The translations under genes and the position numbers were made by a program. Source: Labilithrix sp. (GTDB taxonomy: Bacteria; Myxococcota_A; Polyangia; Polyangiales; Polyangiaceae). Taken from it: DNA of 64,000 nt. Positions 17,798 to 25,678 of this stretch are shown here, in pieces (position 1 is the first letter of the stretch; each line of letters starts with the position of its first letter). The DNA is taken from assembly GCA_019637175.1 (NCBI GenBank), contig JAHBWD010000025.1, forward strand, positions 1 to 64,000, given 5' to 3'. Below the pieces are notes generated by a model. It did not search any database, was not told where the DNA came from, and saw only the letters and a list, made by a program, of their open reading frames with translations.

Positions 17798-17815
17798 TGT
17801 CGCGCGCCCGCGACA
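17798..17815. promoter_or_regulatory. 18-bp palindromic activator site, copy B
   Basis: On the minus strand it reads TGTCGCGGGCGCGCGACA, identical to copy A at 9034-9051, and is again preceded by GGCCCAGCG. It lies 71 bp upstream of the -24/-12 promoter at 17711-17726, against 73 bp for copy A. Confidence 0.6.
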
Positions 17816-17830
17816 AGCGCTGGGCCGCGC

Positions 17831-19096
17831 CTAACCGGTGGGACAAGCGCGCCTGCTTCGGGCGCGAATGATGTCGAAGTGGCGGGGCTGCAGGCCGCTC
17901 GCGCGCGCCGCGCCCGTCTTCGTGACGTGGCGCGAGAGCGCGCGCTCGACGTAGCGGCTCTCGAACTCGCGCACGACGCGGACGCGCGCCTCGGGGAAGG
18001 AGAGGCCCTCGTCGACGATGGCGTCGAGGAAGTCTTCCTCGTCCGGTCGGGCGGGCTTCTGCCGTGACTCGAAGAGATCGCCCACGGTGCGACGCGCGAG
18101 GACGGCGGCCTTGAGCTCGCGGACGTTGCCCGGCCACGCGTAGCGGTCGAACCGCGGGAGGAAGTCGACCGGAAGCTCGGGATCGCCGCCGTCGTTCGCC
18201 GCGGCCTCGCGCCAGAAAGCGCGCGCGAGGTGGGAGACGTCGCCGTCGCGATCGCGCAAGGCCGGCAGCGCGACGCGGCCGCCGGCGAGCATCAGCGCGA
18301 GCACGGCGTCGAAGCCGCGCACGGTGACCTCGCGCCCGAGATCCCGCCGCGTGGCGGCGATCACGCGCAGATCGGCCGGCCTCGAGAGCGCCTCGCGCAC
18401 GAGGCGCTGGCTGTCGGCGTCGAGCGCGGCGATCTCGTCGATGAAGAGGACGCCGCCGCGCGCGGCCTCGAGGGATTCGGCCATCGCCGCCGCGTCGGTC
18501 GCGCCCGTGATCTCGACGAAGGGACCGCTCGCGCGCCGCCCGGCGCGGTGGATCTCGCGTGCCGCGAGCTCTTTGCCGGTGCCCGCTTCTCCGTGCAGGA
18601 GCAAGGGGTTGTCGAGCGCCGCGAGGGCCGCGAGCGACTGGAAGATCTCCTGCATCGCCGTGCTCTTGCCGAACAGGCGCCCGAAGCCGCTCGCCCGCGT
18701 CGCCGCCTCGGCTTCGCGACGCACCTCGATGAGCGTGTCGCCGAGGCGGATGATCTCGCCGCCGCGCAGGAAGGCCTCACGGACGGCGGCGCCGTTGACC
18801 ATCACCGTGCCGGTCCCGCCGACGTCGACGATCACGAGGTGACCGTCCGCGGCGTGGATCGACGCGTGGCAGCGCGCGACGCCTTCGTCGGCGAGGCGGA
18901 GCGTGCACCCGAGCCCCGTTCCGATGACGGCGCGATCGAAGCCGCCGTCGATCGAGAGCGTCGCGCCGGCGTCAGAGCCATCGACGACCGCGAGGACGAA
19001 CGGCGTCTTGCGCGCTTCCTCGAGCGGCGCGCGCGCGAAGCGCTTGCGACGAACGGTGCTGTGTTCCCTCGGATCGCGAAATCGACGTGCTTGCAT
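17831..19096 (-). CDS. FHA-AAA+ regulator lacking GAFTGA (sigma54-activator relative)
   Basis: About 421 residues. An N-terminal FHA domain (about residues 25-115; strands LSIDGGFDRAVIGTGLGC and GTVMVNGAAV) precedes an AAA+ domain with Walker A GEAGTGKE and Walker B GGVLFIDEIAAL. The segment between them that should hold loop 1 (ELFGHERGAFTGA) is shortened and has no GAFTGA. A C-terminal HTH is present (TKTGAARASGLQPRHFDII). Without GAFTGA it should not remodel sigma54 polymerase, so it may be an anti-activator or a sigma70 regulator. ATG 19096 or 19099 can serve as start. The end lies just beyond copy B of the palindrome. Confidence 0.85.
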   Translation of the reverse strand: MQARRFRDPREHSTVRRKRFARAPLEEARKTPFVLAVVDGSDAGATLSIDGGFDRAVIGTGLGCTLRLADEGVARCHASIHAADGHLVIVDVGGTGTVMVNGAAVREAFLRGGEIIRLGDTLIEVRREAEAATRASGFGRLFGKSTAMQEIFQSLAALAALDNPLLLHGEAGTGKELAAREIHRAGRRASGPFVEITGATDAAAMAESLEAARGGVLFIDEIAALDADSQRLVREALSRPADLRVIAATRRDLGREVTVRGFDAVLALMLAGGRVALPALRDRDGDVSHLARAFWREAAANDGGDPELPVDFLPRFDRYAWPGNVRELKAAVLARRTVGDLFESRQKPARPDEEDFLDAIVDEGLSFPEARVRVVREFESRYVERALSRHVTKTGAARASGLQPRHFDIIRARSRRACPTG

Positions 19097-19285
19097 CATG
19101 CACGGGCATGGTGGCAAGCGCGGTTCCATCCGCGATCCTCCGAGAACGACGCAGATCGCGCGCGCCGAGATCACGATCGGTCGCCCGCCGGCGACAACGT
19201 CGCGCCGGAGCGATCCAGTGATCGACCGGAGATTCGTGAATGATGATGTAGGTCTGAGAGCGACAGTCGCGGCCTGGCGCGATCG

Positions 19286-19894
19286 CTAGGCCTTTGCGTA
19301 CCAGGCCTTCACGCGCTCGTGATCGCGGACGGCGGCGTGGAGGCCGAGGAGCTTCGGATGACCCTCGAAGATCGACGCCGGGACGTGATCGAGCTTTCCG
19401 CTCGACAGCCAGACCACGACGACGAACAGCTTGAGATCGACGACGTGGACGCGGTCGCCCGCGAAGAAGGGACCGGCGATCTGCTTCTCGACGCTGGCGG
19501 CCCACGTCGGGAGCGTCGTCGCGACGATCACCTCGCGCGCCTTCTTCTTCTCGGCCTCGTCGCTCATTCGCATCGACGGGCCGAGGGCCGCGCGGAGATC
19601 CTCGACGTGCTGCATCATCGCCTCGTGACGTGCCGCCTCGAAGTCGTCCTCCGGGTGCAGGTCGTGACGGCGGCCGATGAGCGTCAAGATCGCGTTGCTC
19701 TGCGCGAGCACGCCCTCGCCCGGGATCTCGAAGATCGGGACGGATCCGAACGGCGTGCTCGGCTTCAGCGCCAACCATGCGTCGCGCGCGAGCCTGACGT
19801 CGTCGAACTCGACGCCCGCGATCGTGAGCGCGAGGCGGCACTCCTCGCCGCGGCTGATGGGGGCATCGAAGTACGTGAGCTTCGGTCTCGGCAT
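19286..19894 (-). CDS. Glutathione S-transferase family protein
   Basis: 202 residues, a normal GST length. The N-terminal thioredoxin-like domain (about 1-80) starts KLTYFDAPISRGEECRLAL and has the cis-Pro and gamma-Glu recognition region (FGSVPIFEI ... LAQSNAIL). The C-terminal helical domain (about 90-200) contains the usual hydrophobic core (FFAGDRVHVVDLKLFVVV). The pattern around Tyr8 (YF) resembles the sigma/alpha-type GSTs of bacteria. Role in detoxification by conjugation to glutathione is expected; the substrate is unknown. It is separated by 13 bp from the gene upstream on the same strand. Confidence 0.9.
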   Translation of the reverse strand: MPRPKLTYFDAPISRGEECRLALTIAGVEFDDVRLARDAWLALKPSTPFGSVPIFEIPGEGVLAQSNAILTLIGRRHDLHPEDDFEAARHEAMMQHVEDLRAALGPSMRMSDEAEKKKAREVIVATTLPTWAASVEKQIAGPFFAGDRVHVVDLKLFVVVVWLSSGKLDHVPASIFEGHPKLLGLHAAVRDHERVKAWYAKA

Positions 19895-19907
19895 GACGCG
19901 CAGCGTA

Positions 19908-21278
19908 TCAGGAAGCTTCGACCAGCTCGATCGCGCAGTCGGCCTCGAAGCGGAAGCAGCCGCGCGATCGCGAGGGGATGCGAACGTCGGGGCACTTCTG
20001 CTCGAGGCGCTTGCGCAAGAGGATGAGGCGGCTCTCGAGGTTGTCTTTGATCGGCGGGAGGCCGAGCCAGGGATCGAGCCGCAGCTCGCGGTTCGTGAAA
20101 TCGGTGCGCTTGTCGGAGAGGTAGCTCGTGAGCAGGCGCCAGAGGATGCGCGCGGCGACGTTGCGGATCAGGTACTCGCCGTCGACGAAGACGCTGTCGT
20201 CGCCCTTGTAGAAGCGGAAGGTGCGCTTCTTCTGCGCGAGCGCGGGCGGCGCGGGAGCCGGCGGCGTCGTGGCGTGGATCGGGATCTCGTCGTCGTCGAG
20301 CATGCGGTCGATGGCGATCGCCGCCTGGTTGCCGACGATGTTGAGGAAGGCCTCGTGCCACTCGTCGAGGCCGAGCGGGTGCTTCGACTCGACGGCGAGG
20401 ACGCCGACGAGGCGATCCTGCACCAGGAGCGGGATGCCGAGGTGGCTCCGCGCGTCGGGCAGACCGGGGAGGGGGATCTCGGCGGCCAGCTCGGGCCCGC
20501 CGCGCTTGGTCGCCTCGTCGCGGATCGTGCGGCCGTAGCGGATCGCGCCCTCGACGTCGGAGAGGCGGAGCACCTTGCGCTGTTGGGCGACGGTGCCGAT
20601 GAGCCCGTCGCCGATCTCGACCTCCGCGCCGACGCCCGACTCGCCGTAGCCGCGGCTCGCGACGGCGAAGAGCTTCGCGCCGGACTCGTCGGGCATGAGG
20701 AGCATCGAGTGCTCGAAGCCCATCTCGACCCGCAGCGTCTCGAGCAGCGACGTCAAGAGCTGGTCGAGATCGCGCGCGCGGTTGAGGCGATCGGAGACGA
20801 CCTGGAGCGCGCGGATCTCGCCGCGTCGCTCGGGCCCGCCCGCGGGGAACGCGGGGCCGGTCACGAGGTGCGGCTCGAGGAAGCCCTCGACCTTCTCCAC
20901 CGACGAGACGTCGTAGACGTCGGCCGAGAGGAGCTTGAAGATCCCCTTCATCCCCGTGTGCGAGGCGATGGCCTGGATGCGCACGGCCATCTCGTCGAAG
21001 AGCGGCCCCGAGGTCTCGGCGTGGAGGAAGCGCAGATCGATCTCGTAGGCCTCGAGCGTCACCGGATCGTACATGTGGATCGACACGTACGGGTTCTCCG
21101 CCACGTTCTGCCGCGTCTTGTTGAAGAACTGACACGAGAGCGCGACGCGACGAGGCCCCAGGTAGTGGACCTGGCTCAGGTACGTGACGTTGGGGACGCC
21201 GTCGCGCGACGACGTCGCGATGACCGCCGGCGCGACGCCCCAGAAGCAGCGCGGCGGAAGGATCGACAGATCGCTCAC
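19908..21278 (-). CDS. Flavin split-barrel (PPOX) - GAF - winged-helix regulator
   Basis: 456 residues from GTG 21278. Residues about 1-140 form a pyridoxamine-phosphate-oxidase-type split barrel (ATSSRDGVPNVTYLSQVHYL), a fold that binds FMN or heme. About 165-325 is a GAF domain (GFEHSMLLMPDESGAKLFAV ... SHLGIPLLVQDRLVGVLAVE). About 350-450 is an OmpR-like winged helix with the ESRLILLRKRLEQK recognition helix and an RSRGCFRF wing. It looks like a one-component redox- or ligand-sensing transcription factor. The start codon overlaps the stop of the small PPOX gene upstream by 4 bp. No target promoter could be identified. Confidence 0.82.
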   Translation of the reverse strand: MSDLSILPPRCFWGVAPAVIATSSRDGVPNVTYLSQVHYLGPRRVALSCQFFNKTRQNVAENPYVSIHMYDPVTLEAYEIDLRFLHAETSGPLFDEMAVRIQAIASHTGMKGIFKLLSADVYDVSSVEKVEGFLEPHLVTGPAFPAGGPERRGEIRALQVVSDRLNRARDLDQLLTSLLETLRVEMGFEHSMLLMPDESGAKLFAVASRGYGESGVGAEVEIGDGLIGTVAQQRKVLRLSDVEGAIRYGRTIRDEATKRGGPELAAEIPLPGLPDARSHLGIPLLVQDRLVGVLAVESKHPLGLDEWHEAFLNIVGNQAAIAIDRMLDDDEIPIHATTPPAPAPPALAQKKRTFRFYKGDDSVFVDGEYLIRNVAARILWRLLTSYLSDKRTDFTNRELRLDPWLGLPPIKDNLESRLILLRKRLEQKCPDVRIPSRSRGCFRFEADCAIELVEAS

Positions 21279-21757
21279 GACGACCCTCTCGCGGGCATCG
21301 CCGCGCCCGCCGCGGGACCGGGCGTCTGATCGAAGACCTGCTCGACGGTCACGTCGAAGGCGACGCTCGGACGGTTCGAGAGGCGAAGGCTCGTCGTGCG
21401 CGCGACGCCGATCTCGTGCAGCGCCTCGGCGAAGCCGTCGCGGTAGCGGACGAGGAGCGAGAGATCGTCTGCCGTCGGCTCGCGTGGGGCCGAGGCGCGC
21501 CCCTTGATCTGGACGCCGCGGTTGTCGGTCACGCGGACGAACGTGACGGCGGCGCATGCGTTGTCGGCGAGGTTGTCGAGCGAGCGCTTGCCGACCTTGG
21601 TCGGCAAGAGCACCGTGACCGATCGCCGGTCGGGCGCGATGCGGACGCCCATCAGGCGCGCGCACGCGGGGCGGTTTTGGGCGTCACGCGTTCCCAGCAG
21701 GATCGACACGTTGCTCTCGAGGAAGGGGATGAGCTCCTCGCTGATGCCGTCCGTCAT
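21275..21757 (-). CDS. Pyridoxamine 5'-phosphate oxidase-family (FMN split barrel) protein
   Basis: 160 residues of split-barrel sequence (ILLGTRDAQNRPACARLMGV; VTVLLPTKVGKRSLDNLADN; AAVTFVRVTDNRGVQIKG). It is shorter than PdxH and lacks its PLP-binding tail, so a B6 biosynthetic role is unlikely. Members of this family bind FMN, F420 or heme. Translational coupling to the PPOX-GAF-winged-helix gene (4-bp overlap) suggests it acts with that regulator, for example as a cofactor-binding partner or reductase. Confidence 0.85.
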   Translation of the reverse strand: MTDGISEELIPFLESNVSILLGTRDAQNRPACARLMGVRIAPDRRSVTVLLPTKVGKRSLDNLADNACAAVTFVRVTDNRGVQIKGRASAPREPTADDLSLLVRYRDGFAEALHEIGVARTTSLRLSNRPSVAFDVTVEQVFDQTPGPAAGAAMPARGSS

Positions 21758-21809
21758 CGACGCGCGTCATTGTCGATGTACGTCGCGTTTAACGCAAGGA
21801 GCGCTCTCC

Positions 21810-22754
21810 CTACCGAAGGATCGGGTGATACGGCGCGTCGGGCCCCGCGTCTTTGGGCGCGCCGGCGTCGGGCGGCGTCTTGTACTTCAGCGTGAGGTCG
21901 ACCTTCGCGACCTCTCCCGCCTTCACCTCGACCTCTGCGTCGGCGGTCGCGTCGAACTGCGGGTGCATCGACGAGACCTTCAGCTTGGCGCCTCCCGACG
22001 TGACGGGGACGCCCTCGATCCGATAGTAGCCCGTCGGCGTGGTCGCCGCGTGGAGCGGATGGAGGAACGCGTACACGTCGACGACGGCGTACTTCCGGTC
22101 GCGATCGACGAGGAGGTAGTGCCCAGGCTTCTTCGGGTAGATCTTGACCGGGTCGCCCTGGGGAGGCGCCATCATCAAGATCATGTTGGAGCCCGGCTCG
22201 AGCACGGGCGTCCAGAAGTCTTTCGAGAGGTTCTTCACCTCGAGGCGCTGGCCGAAGGTCATCGTCACCGTGCGCGCCGTGTAGCCGCAGCCCTCGATGC
22301 GGATCTCTTCGGCCTCGTCCTTCTCCTTGACGTAGAAGCCCTTGTAGCCGGTGACGACGACCACCGCGTCGGCGAGCGGACGCACGCCGCCCGGGCCGAG
22401 GACGCCTTCACGAAACTTTCGTCCCCACGTCTTCTCCGCTGCGGGGCAGCGCGAGAAGTCGGCGGTCGTCTTGGGCGCTTCGTCGCCGGTGACGGTGACG
22501 ACGCCCTCGATGACGCCGGTGGGGCCGGCGTACGCCGGCAGGCTCTCCGGGTTGACCATCCGCGCGACGCTCGCGGCCGGCAGCGTCGTCGCGTTGAGGA
22601 CGCCGCTGTCGCCGCCGCCGTCGTCACCGGCCGCGACTTTGACGTCGGGGGGCGCCGCGTCGTCGCTCGCCGCGGGGGCGCCGGCGTCGCCGCTCCCGCT
22701 CTTGGTGCAGGCGAGGAGGAGCGAGGCGAGCGCGAGCAGGCGGACGGCGTTCAC
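21810..22754 (-). CDS. Lipoprotein with cupredoxin-like and carboxypeptidase-regulatory-like domains
   Basis: 314 residues from GTG 22754. Lipobox LLLAC, then an Asp/Ala-rich spacer. A cupredoxin-like beta sandwich (about 75-200: GVIEGVVTVTGDEAPKTT ... RIEGCGYTARTVTMTFGQ ... NLSKDFWTPVL) is followed by a carboxypeptidase-regulatory-like unit (about 205-300: TPTGYYRIEGVPVTSGGAKL). C21-type copper ligands are incomplete, so copper binding is doubtful. Likely a surface lipoprotein. The first 45 bp downstream of its neighbour at 22799 hold no promoter signal, so the two may be co-transcribed. Confidence 0.72.
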   Translation of the reverse strand: MNAVRLLALASLLLACTKSGSGDAGAPAASDDAAPPDVKVAAGDDGGGDSGVLNATTLPAASVARMVNPESLPAYAGPTGVIEGVVTVTGDEAPKTTADFSRCPAAEKTWGRKFREGVLGPGGVRPLADAVVVVTGYKGFYVKEKDEAEEIRIEGCGYTARTVTMTFGQRLEVKNLSKDFWTPVLEPGSNMILMMAPPQGDPVKIYPKKPGHYLLVDRDRKYAVVDVYAFLHPLHAATTPTGYYRIEGVPVTSGGAKLKVSSMHPQFDATADAEVEVKAGEVAKVDLTLKYKTPPDAGAPKDAGPDAPYHPILR

Positions 22755-22798
22755 GCACGAACACTGCCGCAGTTCTCGATGCCGTGTCCAGCGGAGCG

Positions 22799-23605
22799 TC
22801 ACTGGAGGTCGAACGTGCAGTCGTCGTACGAGATGGTGCTGTCGCCCCGCGTATAGAACACGCCGAGCTGGACCTCGACGTTCGCGCCCGACGGCACGTC
22901 GCCGGAGAGGACGTCGACGCTCCGCGTGTTTCCTGCGAACGAGACGGTCATGCTCCCCGTGCCCCCGGCCGTCGTGAGCTCGAGGTTGATCCGCTCCCAC
23001 TTTCGTCGCGGGAGCGTGCCGACGGTCTTGGTGTCGCGCGTCCTGCCGTACTTCTCGACGAAGACCTCGAGGTCGTTGCTCGTGCCGATCTGCTGGAAGC
23101 CGGTCTGCGCGAAGAGGGTCTCGCCGCTGCCGGAGACGAGCAGCGTCACGCCGTTGGTGTAGCGGTCGTCCGGGTCGACGCGCATCATGCACGAGACGCG
23201 CACCGTCGCCGTCAAGGAGCCGAAGCTCCTCACCAAGAGGCCGCGCCCCGTCTGCGAGCCCTGGAGCCCGCGCGTCGAGAGGAGGTTCGGCGACGAGATC
23301 GCCTCCGGGTCCGGCTTGACCTCGGCGAAGCCGCCGGGGCGAGCCTCGAGCTTCCAGCCGGCGCCGAGGGGTTCGAAGTCTTCGCACGCGGTCGCGGTCT
23401 TGGTCGCGCAGAAGGAGCTCCCCGTCGTCGCGTCGCCGTTCGGGGTCGCGTCGCCGCCGCCCGGTCCCGCGTCGCCGGCGATCCCGCCGTCACCGTCGGG
23501 CGATCCCACGACTTCCGGGTCGCGCAGGCCGGTGAGATCGGTCAGCAGCGTGCAACCAGAGCAGATGCCCGCCCCCAACGCGACCGCGCCGAACCACCGC
23601 CCCAT
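22799..23605 (-). CDS. Lipoprotein with lectin-like beta sandwich
   Basis: 268 residues. Lipoprotein signal ending CSGC, a Gly/Asp-rich linker (PDGDGGIAGDAGPGGGDATP), then a conserved opening CEDFEPLGAGW and alternating strands to the end (TISYDDCTFDL). The opening (C-x-DF) and the closing D-D-x-x-C/F motif are shared with the lipoprotein at 63077-63919, and the strand pattern suggests a LamG/concanavalin-like lectin fold. Expected on the cell surface. No ligand residues can be assigned. Confidence 0.7.
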   Translation of the reverse strand: MGRWFGAVALGAGICSGCTLLTDLTGLRDPEVVGSPDGDGGIAGDAGPGGGDATPNGDATTGSSFCATKTATACEDFEPLGAGWKLEARPGGFAEVKPDPEAISSPNLLSTRGLQGSQTGRGLLVRSFGSLTATVRVSCMMRVDPDDRYTNGVTLLVSGSGETLFAQTGFQQIGTSNDLEVFVEKYGRTRDTKTVGTLPRRKWERINLELTTAGGTGSMTVSFAGNTRSVDVLSGDVPSGANVEVQLGVFYTRGDSTISYDDCTFDLQ

Positions 23606-23671
23606 GGGGGCTAGCGTAGCAGACGAGCTCAGCCGCCGAAGACAGCGCGTGACGAGCCCCGCGCGGAGCGC

Positions 23672-24076
23672 TCATCCGCCGTCCACCGTCCCGCCGTCGG
23701 CGCGCTCGGTGCCCGGGCATGGCACGACGCCGAGCGAGCCTCCGATCGTGTGGCACGACCACGTACCCGAAGGACATTCGCATCGCCACGTCGCCGCCGT
23801 CGGAACGACGTGGGTCATTCCCGGCTTGCACTCGGGCTTCGGGTCGAAGAACTCGCATTCGGCGCCCTCGACACACGCGCCTGCGGGATGATTGTCACGA
23901 GTCGTGCCGCTACCCGAGCACTGCGGATCCGTCGAAGTCTTGGCGAGCGCGGCGGTCTCCGTCCGCTCTTCGCTACTCGAACATGCGAGGCTCGCGAGCG
24001 CGCTGGCGAGGGCCGCTACGAGGACGGATCTCGGCAGGCGCGTCGACACTCTGCGACGAATCGGTTCGTAGCTCAT
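23672..24076 (-). CDS. Small Cys-rich lipoprotein
   Basis: 134 residues. A basic N terminus (MSYEPIRRRVSTRLPRS) and a hydrophobic stretch end in the lipobox SLAC. The mature part carries eight or so Cys in pairs (CVEGAECEFFDPKPEC, WRCECPSGTWSC), consistent with a disulfide-knotted surface module. No family recognised. It is downstream of the nuo operon but separated from it by a 102-bp gap with a hairpin. Confidence 0.6.
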   Translation of the reverse strand: MSYEPIRRRVSTRLPRSVLVAALASALASLACSSSEERTETAALAKTSTDPQCSGSGTTRDNHPAGACVEGAECEFFDPKPECKPGMTHVVPTAATWRCECPSGTWSCHTIGGSLGVVPCPGTERADGGTVDGG

Positions 24077-24140
24077 CGGCTCCCCCTCGCGCGACCTGCG
24101 CTCTTCGAGTGTAGCGAGCCGTTGACGCCGAGCAAAGGTT

Positions 24141-24160
24141 GCGCCGCCCGCACGCGGCGC
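24141..24160 (-). terminator. Possible terminator of the nuo operon
   Basis: GCGCCGC (24141-24147) pairs with GCGGCGC (24154-24160) across a 6-nt loop, 19 nt after the nuoN stop. The following minus-strand sequence (AACCTTTGC) is only weakly U-rich, so efficiency is doubtful. Confidence 0.3.
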
Positions 24161-24178
24161 CTGCGGACGTCGAAAGGC

Positions 24179-25663
24179 TCAGCCGCCGAAGACGGCCGCG
24201 GCCTGGAGGGCCATGTCGAGCGACTGGCTCGGAACGATGCCGAGCAGGAGCACGAGGATCGCCGAGACGACGAGCGCGGTCGCGACGTAGCCCGAGCGCA
24301 TCGGCGTCGCGATCGGCGCGCCGGCCGCGGGCTCGCGCATGTACATGAACACGAGCACGCGCAGGTAGTAGTAGACGGCGACGACGCTGTTCAAGAACGC
24401 GATCACCGTGAGCAAGTAGAAGCCCGAGTCGATCGCGGCGCGGAAGACGAACCACTTGCCGAAGAAGCCCGCCGTCGGCGGGATGCCCGCGAGCGAGACG
24501 AGGAAGAGGCCGAAGGCGAGGGCGGCCGCAGGGTGGCGGCGCCCGATGCCCGCGAGATCTTCGTACGTGACGGCCTCGGCGCCCTTGCTGCCGCAGAGGA
24601 TGAGCGCGCCGAACGCGCCCGCCGTCGAGACCGTGTACGTCAGGAGGTAGAACATGACGGCCGCGGTGCCCTGCGAGGGCGAGCGCATCGTCGCGACGAC
24701 GCCGACGAGGAGGTAGCCGGCGTGCGCGATGCTCGAGTACGCGAGCATGCGCTTGACCGACTCCTGCTGGCCGGCGACGAGGTTCGCCACCGTCATCGTG
24801 AGGACGGCGATCCACGCGAGCGCGGGCGGCCAGCCCGACGACCAGCTCATCGAGGCCTTGTCGCCGAAGCACGTGAGCAGCACGCGGAGGAGCATGGCGA
24901 AGGCGCCCGCCTTCACGACCGCGGCCATGTAGGTGGTCGCGGGCGTCGGCGCGCCTTCGTACGCGTCGGGCGTCCACATGTGGAACGGCACGGCGCTGAT
25001 CTTGAAGACGAGGCCGACGAGGACGAGGACGAGCGCGATGACCATCATCGGCGTCTTCTCGCCGCCGGCGCGGACGGCCTCGCCGATGCCGGCGAGATCG
25101 GTGTGGCCGGTCGCGCCGTAGAGGAGCGCGAAGCCGTAGAGGAGCAGCGCGGCGGCGAACGCGCCGAGCAGGAAGTACTTGAGCGCGCCCTCGGCCGATC
25201 GCGGCGACGTGCGGCGGAACGCGGTGAGCGCGTACGCGCCGATCGACATCGTCTCGAGGCCGAGGAAGAGGATCAGCGCGTCGCCCGCGGCGGCGACCAT
25301 CATCGCGCCGACGGTGGAGAAGAGGAGCAGCGCGTAGAACTCGCCGCGCTCGAGCCCGTGCTCGTGGAGGTAGCCGCCCGCGAGGAGCGCCGCGAGCGCC
25401 CCGCCGAGGCAGAGGAGGCCGTCGAAGAAGATGGTGAAGCGATCGATGACGAGCCAGGGCGCGACGAGCGACCGATCGGCGACCTCGTCGACGCCGTAGA
25501 GCCACGCCGCGATCGAGAAGGCGAAGCCCGCGGCGAAGACGATCGTGGCGCCGAGCGCGAGGCCGCTGCGGCGGCTCGGCTTGGCGAGCGCCTCGGCCAA
25601 CATGAGCAGCAGCGCGCCGCCGGAGACGACGAGGAGAGGCGAGAGAATGAAGGCGAGCATCAT
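24179..25663 (-). CDS. nuoN: NADH-quinone oxidoreductase subunit N
   Basis: 494 residues, the usual NuoN length, with about 14 hydrophobic helices. Antiporter-like core motifs include YALTAFRRTSPRSAEGALKY, KAGAFAMLLRV and VKRMLAYSSIAHAGYLLVGV, with the conserved Lys and Glu/His residues of the proton channel. It is the last gene of the nuo cluster and starts 15 bp after nuoM ends. Two adjacent ATGs (25663, 25660) can serve as start. Confidence 0.95.
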   Translation of the reverse strand: MMLAFILSPLLVVSGGALLLMLAEALAKPSRRSGLALGATIVFAAGFAFSIAAWLYGVDEVADRSLVAPWLVIDRFTIFFDGLLCLGGALAALLAGGYLHEHGLERGEFYALLLFSTVGAMMVAAAGDALILFLGLETMSIGAYALTAFRRTSPRSAEGALKYFLLGAFAAALLLYGFALLYGATGHTDLAGIGEAVRAGGEKTPMMVIALVLVLVGLVFKISAVPFHMWTPDAYEGAPTPATTYMAAVVKAGAFAMLLRVLLTCFGDKASMSWSSGWPPALAWIAVLTMTVANLVAGQQESVKRMLAYSSIAHAGYLLVGVVATMRSPSQGTAAVMFYLLTYTVSTAGAFGALILCGSKGAEAVTYEDLAGIGRRHPAAALAFGLFLVSLAGIPPTAGFFGKWFVFRAAIDSGFYLLTVIAFLNSVVAVYYYLRVLVFMYMREPAAGAPIATPMRSGYVATALVVSAILVLLLGIVPSQSLDMALQAAAVFGG

Positions 25664-25678
25664 GGTTGGCTCTCGCTC

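Noticed and set aside
19113-19128. Minus-strand TGGAACCGCGCTTGCC, sigma54-like, before the GAFTGA-less regulator
   Set aside because: Spacing fits, but it would place the transcript start about 3 nt from the ATG, leaving no ribosome site. Kept as a possibility only.
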